A stretch of 5,607 nt of DNA from the NCBI GenBank assembly GCA_023128965.1, contig JAGMCY010000087.1, positions 1-5,607 on the forward strand, read 5' to 3'. The stretch is from Candidatus Aenigmatarchaeota archaeon (GTDB lineage: Archaea > Aenigmatarchaeota > Aenigmatarchaeia > QMZP01 > QMZT01). Shown here one piece after another: positions 1 through 5,003 of this stretch (within the stretch, counting starts at the first letter, position 1; every line of letters starts with the position of its first letter). The position numbers and the translations under genes were made by a program. Under the pieces are notes generated by a model that was not told where the DNA came from, made no database searches, and was given only the letters and a program-made list of their open reading frames with translations.

Positions 1-917
1 TTCATCATCTCCTTGGCGAGGTCAGCAAGCCTGTCGAACATCTCCGGGTTGTTCTCCATTAGCTCGCTCACCTTCCTCATCGCCTCCTTGAACTCATCGG
101 TGTTGAGCAGTTCGGACAGCCCCTCGAAATCAATGTCGTCCAGGTCGATATCGATGTTCTCCATTTCGGCTATCCTCTCCAGAACATTTCTCATGAATTC
201 CTCTATGTGCACGTTACCCAGCTGACCGTTTTCTATCGCTGAGTACAGGTTCGTCATGTCAAAGGCCCCGTTTATGTCAAACTCGCTTTTCATGTAATCC
301 TCAAGCCTGTCAATCGCCTCCTTCATGTTGCCCGTTTTAAGATCTTTCAGAAGGGAACCGTAAAGATCCGGGTTCTCCTGGATATTGCTGACCGCGTAAT
401 CCCAGACATCCTCGTACAATTCGTCATAGTACGTTCCCCTGAGGAAACCTTCCTGCTCCCCGAGAAGGTATCTTTCGAAATCCGCAAGGGCCTCAGAATC
501 ATCCTTGAGGCTTGTCCTGATGGCGTTCATGATATCCGTATAATGCTCTATTCCGCTGTTACCGATGATCATCGTCTCTTCCATAATCTGCAGAGGGGGA
601 AGTCTTGAGATATCAAGGGATTTCGAACCAAACGTGTAGTTGTTTATCGTGATGCTGGAACAGAATCCGCTACAGCCGAAGCGGGGCTCCTCCGAAAAGT
701 ATGTGATGGGAAGCCCGTCCTTATCAATGACAGCCTGAACCGAATTTTTTTCCAGGAAATCCAGGAAAGACTGGTGGAGATAAGGCTTCAATACGAATGT
801 ATCGGTGGATGCATTCGCGAAGGGGTAGACAACACCGAATTCGGGATCTGCCGCGTTGGCATTCACGCTAAAATTTAGAATAGCTGTTAAGAATATCAGC
901 CACAATATCTTTTTCAT
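1..917 (-). CDS. Secreted helical protein of unknown function, 3' end missing
   Basis: An open frame runs from the ATG at 917 to the left edge without a stop, giving 305 codons. Residues 1-22 form a signal peptide: MKK, a hydrophobic core, then an Ala-rich cleavage region near VNANA. The mature part begins with a mixed region holding a Cys pair (C82 and C86, CxxxC), which may form a disulfide outside the cell. It has two N-glycosylation sequons (N35-A-S, N93-Y-T). From about residue 110 onward it is acidic and looks almost entirely alpha-helical, with an Asp/Ile-rich stretch at 253-265. The start is well supported: AGGAGG lies 7 nt upstream and the signal peptide begins exactly there. It is the third gene of the leftward operon, and its first 50 nt overlap the end of the preceding gene. 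I do not recognise the family. A transglutaminase-like or membrane-anchor domain could follow beyond the edge, but nothing visible shows it. Confidence 0.85.
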   Translation of the reverse strand, partial: MKKILWLIFLTAILNFSVNANAADPEFGVVYPFANASTDTFVLKPYLHQSFLDFLEKNSVQAVIDKDGLPITYFSEEPRFGCSGFCSSITINNYTFGSKSLDISRLPPLQIMEETMIIGNSGIEHYTDIMNAIRTSLKDDSEALADFERYLLGEQEGFLRGTYYDELYEDVWDYAVSNIQENPDLYGSLLKDLKTGNMKEAIDRLEDYMKSEFDINGAFDMTNLYSAIENGQLGNVHIEEFMRNVLERIAEMENIDIDLDDIDFEGLSELLNTDEFKEAMRKVSELMENNPEMFDRLADLAKEMM

Positions 918-1302
918 CCTTTATCCTCCTATTACTGTAAACTTTAGCTTCATAAAGTTCGAAAAGACTTTCTATGATTTTTTTCTTTTTACCTTTCGGT
1001 ATCTTTTGGAGAATTTTTTTGCGGGACCGGAATCCTATTTTCTCATCCTTTTCCAGCAGCCCTTCCTTTCTTATGCCTTCCATTATGAACGCATAGACGT
1101 CTTCAATCGTTTTAATATCCTCTTTGTCCTTTTTGGCCTTGATTTTCCAGATGAAGCTGGAAAACTTCTGGCCGGGCTTTTTTTTATGGATAATATACAA
1201 CGATATTCTGAAAATGATATACGCCAGTATCAGAAGGTTTACTAAGAGTACCACGAAAAGCAACGGACTTTCACTCAGCAGGGTCAGCAAAAATTCTATC
1301 AT
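868..1302 (-). CDS. Small basic one-TM membrane protein, DUF4129-like C-terminus
   Basis: This is a 144-residue protein. Residues about 13-38 form one hydrophobic membrane segment, followed by a strongly basic region (HKKK at 39-42, many Lys to about 108) that should lie in the cytoplasm by the positive-inside rule. The C-terminal half reads as helices: TIEDVYAFIMEGIRKEGLL at 65-83, then ESLFELYEAKVYSNRRI at 111-127 and a closing helix. The order 'helix with KEGLL, basic loop, LYEAKVYSNRRI' resembles the cytoplasmic DUF4129 domain, whose end typically reads 'lyeraRYsg'. That match is by eye only. Its ATG shares one base with the stop of the Ig-like gene (TAATG) and it has no Shine-Dalgarno, so it probably depends on ribosomes finishing the upstream gene. 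Its last 50 nt overlap the next gene. DUF4129 proteins often accompany MoxR, DUF58 and transglutaminase-like genes, none of which is visible here. Product assignment remains tentative. Confidence 0.8.
   Translation of the reverse strand: MIEFLLTLLSESPLLFVVLLVNLLILAYIIFRISLYIIHKKKPGQKFSSFIWKIKAKKDKEDIKTIEDVYAFIMEGIRKEGLLEKDEKIGFRSRKKILQKIPKGKKKKIIESLFELYEAKVYSNRRIKDEKDIVADILNSYSKF
925..930 (-). promoter_or_regulatory. Strong Shine-Dalgarno for the secreted helical protein
   Basis: On the minus strand AGGAGG sits 7 nt before the ATG at 917, inside the coding sequence of the upstream gene. It decides the start of the third operon gene. It contrasts with the genes at promoters in this window, which have no such motif. 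Confidence 0.8.
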
Positions 1303-1304
1303 TA
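1300..1304 (-). promoter_or_regulatory. TAATG stop-start coupling site
   Basis: Read on the minus strand, the TAA stop of the Ig-like protein and the ATG of the small membrane protein share one A. The preceding bases (AAATTATA) hold no Shine-Dalgarno at a usable distance. Re-initiation by the terminating ribosome is the likely way the second gene is translated. Confidence 0.65.
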
Positions 1305-2951
1305 TATAATTTTTAGTTTCTTTCTAATTAAAAATGTAAGGGCAAGCAAAGTTACTGTTGTTACTGTAAGAAACAGTATCATTCCCTCTTCTATCTGCCT
1401 GCCAAGCATCTTTATTTTCACTTCCGTATAAACGCTTTTTTCTTCCAGAATATCGCCGAAGCAAGTCACCGTAACCCTTATTCTTGATGGCTCTCCAGGG
1501 TTAGGTATATCCAGAACTCGGGACCCTTCGCTGACCTCCATGTCCGGAATGTCAAAGGATTTTACGAGTCTGTTGAACGAAAGATCGTAAACATCGGCGC
1601 GGGCCCGGCAGTCGGCATTTACATCGTTGTGTCTCTTGTCCACCACTCTCGCCAGGATTTTTATCTCTTCTTCCCCATGGAAGTCGGTTTTCTGGCTTGT
1701 GAGGATAATATCTATGGGTATCCTGACTATACTTACCTGAATGCTGCTCTCCGTCCCCTCATAGAAAGTTTTTGAACATGTGAACTGTATATTTTGCTGA
1801 CCTATCGGCTGATTACTTATGCCGGTCACGTAGTATTCTCCGGATTCTGTCATGGGGTGAGATTTTCCTTCAACCTCTGCAAAACAGCTCGCGCCGAAAA
1901 TAATGTTCCATGAAAGTTCGTCTTGATATGAGATTTTCAGCGGGATTTCATCCGTGGGGTAAAAAACCGCTCCCTTGGGGGGCGAAACCACTTCAATCCT
2001 TGCCGGCTTGTTTGTGGCTGAAATGACGAGGGAGGTCTCAAGTGTCTCGTATTCGTTCGATTCGCAAGTAACATTCACTGGGTGTGTTCCGGCCCTGTAG
2101 GGTATGTTGATACCCCCTTCATAGCCAAAAGTTGTTGAACTCAGAACCGAAATCTTGCCATCAAAAGAAACACTGCAAGCACCATAAATTTTACCTCCCC
2201 ACTCATCTTCATAATAAGCCACAACCTTGACGAATTTCCCGTAATACCCAGAAGACGGAATTGACATGGACAGGGACGCGCGTTTCTTACTGGTCGTGAA
2301 ACTTTCTGTGGACCATCTCGTATCGTGTTCGCTGGAAGTACACATGACTTCAACGTCGTATGTTCCATCCTGATCCGGAACATTAAAGGTCCCCGAATAA
2401 TATGAACTGCCGAAGGGGGCCAACGTTGTGCTTTGAAAATATACGCCGCCTTTTTTAAGGGTTGCTGTACATAAAGCGCCCTGGATCAGGAAGTTGCTCC
2501 CGTCCCGATAGTAGGCGTACACCGTCACCGGATCGCCAGGGAAGGGGAAGGACGGATCTATCAAAATGTAGAGGGAAGAGGATTTTTCTGTGATGTCTAT
2601 GATAAAATATTCGGTCTGAGACTGATAGTATTGTTTATAACAATACAGGCTAAGGGAGTAAGCCCCCGGTGTGCTGTAAGCGTATATGGTGTTCTCGTAG
2701 ATACATCCGGAACCCTCGTAAAGATAGACCGGGGAGCTGAGCCATCCGCCTTCAACCCTGCAAGTCGCCCCGCAGATGTTGGTTCCGTTGCTTGTGTAAT
2801 ACGCCGTCACCTTAAAATTATCGTCCATCTCAACGGAGGAAGGGGCGGAAACTTGCAGGGCGGTCACGTTTTGCGCTAGCGCAGTATGGGGGATGACAGA
2901 AAGGAGAATGGAGAAAAAGGCCAGAATGAACACTTTGAGCGGTAACCTCAT
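1302..2951 (-). CDS. Exported, membrane-anchored protein with five Ig-like repeats
   Basis: This is a complete 549-residue surface protein. Residues 1-26 are a signal peptide (cleavage after ALA, before Q27). Residues about 524-542 form a C-terminal membrane helix followed by the basic tail RKKLKII, so the bulk faces outward. Between them are five beta-rich repeats, each with a conserved Cys pair: C64/C104, C161/C204, C259/C296, C356/C392 and C448/C497. The first Cys recurs every 97, 98, 97 and 92 residues, usually as G-A-x-C or similar, and the second usually as V-x-C. Repeat 1 has an extra pair, C60 and C83. Recurrent 'AYY.DG' and 'PG.Y.V..C' strands fit Ig-like or CARDB-type folds stabilised by disulfides. 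N-glycosylation sequons occur at N28, N55 and N293. It is the first gene of the leftward operon and shares its stop with the next start. It could be an adhesin, an envelope stalk or a ligand-binding subunit; sequence alone does not separate these. Confidence 0.88.
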   Translation of the reverse strand: MRLPLKVFILAFFSILLSVIPHTALAQNVTALQVSAPSSVEMDDNFKVTAYYTSNGTNICGATCRVEGGWLSSPVYLYEGSGCIYENTIYAYSTPGAYSLSLYCYKQYYQSQTEYFIIDITEKSSSLYILIDPSFPFPGDPVTVYAYYRDGSNFLIQGALCTATLKKGGVYFQSTTLAPFGSSYYSGTFNVPDQDGTYDVEVMCTSSEHDTRWSTESFTTSKKRASLSMSIPSSGYYGKFVKVVAYYEDEWGGKIYGACSVSFDGKISVLSSTTFGYEGGINIPYRAGTHPVNVTCESNEYETLETSLVISATNKPARIEVVSPPKGAVFYPTDEIPLKISYQDELSWNIIFGASCFAEVEGKSHPMTESGEYYVTGISNQPIGQQNIQFTCSKTFYEGTESSIQVSIVRIPIDIILTSQKTDFHGEEEIKILARVVDKRHNDVNADCRARADVYDLSFNRLVKSFDIPDMEVSEGSRVLDIPNPGEPSRIRVTVTCFGDILEEKSVYTEVKIKMLGRQIEEGMILFLTVTTVTLLALTFLIRKKLKII

Positions 2952-2970
2952 AAATTATATTAGTATTCCT

Positions 2971-2984
2971 TTTTATTTATTCGG
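2971..2984 (-). promoter_or_regulatory. Probable TATA box for the leftward surface operon
   Basis: On the minus strand, CCGAATAAATAAAA gives an A/T box (2971-2980) centred about 25 bp before the ATG at 2951, with a short CCGA possibly acting as a BRE. The only purine-rich motif, AGGA at 2967-2970, lies 15 nt from the ATG and is too far for a normal Shine-Dalgarno. A leaderless transcript starting at or near the ATG is inferred. Confidence 0.5.
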
Positions 2985-3021
2985 ATTTTAGGGCAGACAG
3001 GAAAATAATGTTCGACAACTC

Positions 3022-3038
3022 ACGTAAATGGGACGTAA
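3022..3038 (+). repeat. ACGTAA direct repeat beside the OPT promoter
   Basis: ACGTAA occurs at 3022-3027 and 3033-3038, offset by 11 bp, about one helical turn, so both copies face the same side of the DNA. The second copy abuts the TATA box at 3042. It could be a BRE-adjacent activator or repressor site. Six bases is short, so chance is possible. Confidence 0.4.
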
Positions 3039-3041
3039 TAA

Positions 3042-3049
3042 TTTATAAA
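3042..3049 (+). promoter_or_regulatory. TATA box of the OPT transporter gene
   Basis: TTTATAAA is centred about 26-27 bp before the ATG at 3072, the expected distance from an archaeal TATA box to the transcription start. The bases between the box and the ATG hold no Shine-Dalgarno. The transcript is therefore predicted to be leaderless, starting at the ATG or within a base or two. Confidence 0.72.
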
Positions 3050-3071
3050 CCTCTTTTTGTAATTTGAACTA

Positions 3072-4661
3072 ATGACCTATCAGGCGTTCACATGGAGAGC
3101 GGTTCTGATCGGGGTAGTTCTTTCGATTGTTGTGTGCATGTACTCCGCTTACGCGGGTCTGAAGGTCGGCGGCGTATATTGGCCGATCATAACAGCAACC
3201 ATAATGAGTTTCGCTTTGCTCAAGATCTTTGGCGGGACAAACAAGAACGAAGTGAATGTGGCGGCGACCGCTGCTTCCACTGGGGGTCTGCTCGCGGCGG
3301 GTATAATCTTCACCGTCCCTGCAATATGGCTTCTGGGTTTGCCCATATCTGTTTTTGAAATAACCTTCATAGCGATTGTGGGCGGGTTGCTAGGCGTTCT
3401 CTTCACGGTTCCCTTAAGAACCGAGATGATAGAGAGACTGAAGCTCCCCTATCCCGACGGGACCGCGACGGCGAAAGTCCTAGAGGCAGGGGATGAGGGA
3501 GGAAAGAAGGCGAAAATGATTTTCGGGATGTTCGGTCTCGCAGGTCTGTTCACTATCGTAAGGGATTACTTCCATATGTTCCCGTCTTTTTTCAACCTGA
3601 CTTCGTTAAAAGCGATAGGTTCGAAATATTTCTCTTTCGGCTCGAGTATAAGCCTTGTTCCGTTTGCGGGAGGATTCCTGATAGGACTGAAATTCACCGG
3701 GATCTGGTTTGCGGGAGCGGTGGTTTCTTATTTTGCGATCGCACCCGCGCTTGTCAGCTTCGGGTTCTTTCCGGACAAGTTCGTCGCGATAATGACCGTC
3801 ACGAAGCCCTTCGGTATCGGGGTGATAATAGGGGCGAGCGTGGTTTACTTCTTTGTCAGGGGTCTGCCCGCTTTCAAGCCCATGCTGAAAAACATTGGAG
3901 GCGGGGAGAAAACGAGGAAATGGTGGTTTGTTATTCTGATTGTTTTCGTAGCGCTACTCAGCATTGCCCTTAGATTGAACGTGTTCATAGCGATAATATC
4001 GATATTCGGGGCGTTCCTCGTGAGCTATATCGCCGCGAGGATAACGGGCGAAATCAATATCGATCCCATGGAAGTCTTCGCGATGGCAATCCTTATCATC
4101 GTTCTGCTCTTCGTCCAACTCGACCCGATCATTGCTGTCACGCTCGCTGCAATACTCTGCATATCCGCGGGGATGGCAGGGGATTTCATGCAGGACCTCA
4201 AGGCGGGATTCCTGGTCAAGACCAAACCCAATGATCAGATAAAATCCCAGATAATAAGCGTTTTCTCCTCGGGGATCGTGATAGGAATAATCCTCCTAGC
4301 CCTGGACCAGATGTATAAAATAGGGTCTGTCGATTTGCCGGCGCCTCAGGCTGTCGCGCTCGCAGCGATAGTTTCAGCAGGAGGAATCTCCCAGTATCTC
4401 GTATGGGGAGCGATACTCGGAGGGATACTCACGCTAATTTCTATCTACTTCAAGCAGGGGATCGTGCCCATCGCTTTCGGAATAGGTCTTTACGCTCCCA
4501 TCGAGCTTTCCTTCCCCCTGTTCGTCGGGGGTTTGTTCAGGTATTACGCGAACAGGAAAGGATGGACAGAGAAAGGCCAGCTGATCGCGGCAGGGTTCAT
4601 CGGAGGAGAGGGTTTCATAGGGGTGTTGCTCGCGTTGCTCGGGATGTTTGGAATAATATAG
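3072..4661 (+). CDS. OPT-family oligopeptide/metal-chelate transporter
   Basis: This is a 529-residue polytopic membrane protein, hydrophobic throughout with a dozen or more membrane segments, of the OPT family (Pfam OPT, COG1297-like). OPT members are secondary transporters taking up oligopeptides, siderophore-type or metal-chelate substrates, usually with protons. Family hallmarks appear in order: YAGLKVG at 27-33; AASTGG at 67-72; the loop LPYPDGTATAKVLEAG at 125-140; ARITGEINIDPMEVFAMA at 321-338; an AGDFMQDLKAGFLVKTKP segment at 369-386; GLYAPIELSFPLFVGGLFR at 472-490; and GGEGFIGVLLAL at 511-522. The end is intact, so the protein appears complete, slightly short beside many bacterial relatives. 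The start is set by the leaderless promoter and by the first membrane helix beginning at about residue 9. The next gene follows after 30 bp and could be read from the same transcript. The substrate cannot be told from sequence; peptide uptake is the default guess. Confidence 0.93.
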   Translation: MTYQAFTWRAVLIGVVLSIVVCMYSAYAGLKVGGVYWPIITATIMSFALLKIFGGTNKNEVNVAATAASTGGLLAAGIIFTVPAIWLLGLPISVFEITFIAIVGGLLGVLFTVPLRTEMIERLKLPYPDGTATAKVLEAGDEGGKKAKMIFGMFGLAGLFTIVRDYFHMFPSFFNLTSLKAIGSKYFSFGSSISLVPFAGGFLIGLKFTGIWFAGAVVSYFAIAPALVSFGFFPDKFVAIMTVTKPFGIGVIIGASVVYFFVRGLPAFKPMLKNIGGGEKTRKWWFVILIVFVALLSIALRLNVFIAIISIFGAFLVSYIAARITGEINIDPMEVFAMAILIIVLLFVQLDPIIAVTLAAILCISAGMAGDFMQDLKAGFLVKTKPNDQIKSQIISVFSSGIVIGIILLALDQMYKIGSVDLPAPQAVALAAIVSAGGISQYLVWGAILGGILTLISIYFKQGIVPIAFGIGLYAPIELSFPLFVGGLFRYYANRKGWTEKGQLIAAGFIGGEGFIGVLLALLGMFGII

Positions 4662-4663
4662 AC

Positions 4664-4670
4664 ATAAAAA
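4664..4670 (+). promoter_or_regulatory. Weak TATA-like box before the Cys-tail protein
   Basis: ATAAAAA lies about 25 bp before the ATG at 4692, directly after the OPT stop codon. There is no Shine-Dalgarno before that ATG, so a separate leaderless start is plausible. The box is a poorer match than the two TTTATAA boxes elsewhere in the window. ATAATATA at 4653-4660 is an alternative, placing the start nearer 4684. Confidence 0.25.
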
Positions 4671-4693
4671 TGTTTAAACATATGTTTAAACAT
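4670..4693. repeat. Two abutting copies of the palindrome ATGTTTAAACAT
   Basis: The 12-bp unit ATGTTTAAACAT is its own reverse complement. It occurs at 4670-4681 and again at 4682-4693 with no spacer, filling most of the 30-bp gap after the OPT gene. The second copy includes the first two bases of the ATG at 4692. Two dyads 12 bp apart suit cooperative binding by two regulator dimers. A bound protein would cover the predicted transcription start of the small downstream gene and could repress it. The role is inferred; the symmetry and tandem arrangement are directly visible. Confidence 0.8.
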
Positions 4694-4955
4694 GGCTGAA
4701 GAAACTGAAAAGAAAAAGGCAGGAGCGATTGAGGAAACACCCGAAATAGAAAAACCCCCTGTTTCACCTCCTAAAATGCCAACTGAAATGCCTGAAAAAA
4801 CACCGCTGACCCCTCCTGAACCAGTTCTGGAAACTTTGCCTGAAAAACTCATCGAAAGACCTCCGTGCCAGTGGTTCACCAACGACATGAAATTCTGCGA
4901 GAAGATCAAAAAGGTTGTGAAGTGCGGAGGAAACGTTAAGAAGTGCCCGTTTTGA
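4692..4955 (+). CDS. Small Pro/Glu/Lys-rich protein with four-cysteine tail, unknown function
   Basis: This is an 87-residue protein without a signal peptide or membrane segment. Residues 1-57 are rich in Glu, Lys and Pro with repeated PP pairs (22-23, 26-27, 41-42, 57-58) and look disordered. Residues 58-87 form a compact tail with four Cys (C59, C69, C78, C85) spaced C-x9-C-x8-C-x6-C, aromatic residues at 61-62 and a Lys-rich helix at about 71-77, ending CPF. Four Cys in 27 residues could bind zinc or form two disulfides; in a cytoplasmic protein, metal binding is likelier. The start is the ATG at 4692, since the upstream ATGs at 4670 and 4682 are out of frame. It lies 31 bp after the OPT stop with the tandem palindromes before it. 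It may be regulated on its own or with the transporter. I do not recognise the family. That it is a real gene rests on its strand, its bias against chance composition and the conserved-looking Cys tail. Confidence 0.65.
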   Translation: MAEETEKKKAGAIEETPEIEKPPVSPPKMPTEMPEKTPLTPPEPVLETLPEKLIERPPCQWFTNDMKFCEKIKKVVKCGGNVKKCPF

Positions 4956-4966
4956 TCAGGCAAAAT

Positions 4967-4978
4967 CGTAATTTATAA
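4967..4978 (+). promoter_or_regulatory. TATA box of the pantothenate kinase-like gene
   Basis: CGTAATTTATAA lies in the 48-bp gap after the Cys-tail gene; TTTATAA is centred about 28-29 bp before the ATG at 5004. No Shine-Dalgarno precedes that ATG, so a leaderless or nearly leaderless transcript is inferred. The same CGTAAT followed by TTTATAA occurs before the OPT gene. Confidence 0.65.
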
Positions 4979-5003
4979 GTATTGTTTCTGTATTTTATTA
5001 CAT

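Noticed and set aside
13..225. Plus-strand Ser/Leu-rich open frame near the left edge
   Set aside because: It is antisense to the secreted helical protein; the Ser-rich sequence is what complementing Glu/Asp/Leu helical codons produces.
1178..1185. A8 run on the minus strand (AAA AAA AAG in frame) as a programmed frameshift site
   Set aside because: The heptamer A-AAA-AAG is present, but no hairpin or functional alternative product is seen, and the zero frame gives a coherent membrane protein.
856..1245. Plus-strand open frame of 129 codons
   Set aside because: It is antisense to the operon genes; its Phe-rich composition is the mirror of the Lys-rich coding strand. Signal peptide, AGGAGG and TAATG all support the minus strand.
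2631..2879. Plus-strand open frame of 82 codons opposite the Ig-like gene
   Set aside because: It overlaps the signal peptide and first Cys-paired repeat on the other strand and shows no coherent features of its own.
4403..4699. Plus-strand open frame of 98 codons ending in the palindromes
   Set aside because: It is an Arg-rich shadow frame within the OPT gene, whose family motifs continue to its own stop. Only its last nine codons are discussed, as a micro-ORF.
4544..4963. Minus-strand open frame of 139 codons opposite the OPT end and the Cys-tail gene
   Set aside because: It runs antisense across two well-supported plus-strand genes and the palindromes, is Ser/Gly/Phe-rich with no domain, and has no promoter or Shine-Dalgarno.
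4949..4970. T-run after the Cys-tail gene as a terminator
   Set aside because: Only four T residues occur, with no stem before them; the stretch is better explained by the stop region and the kinase promoter.
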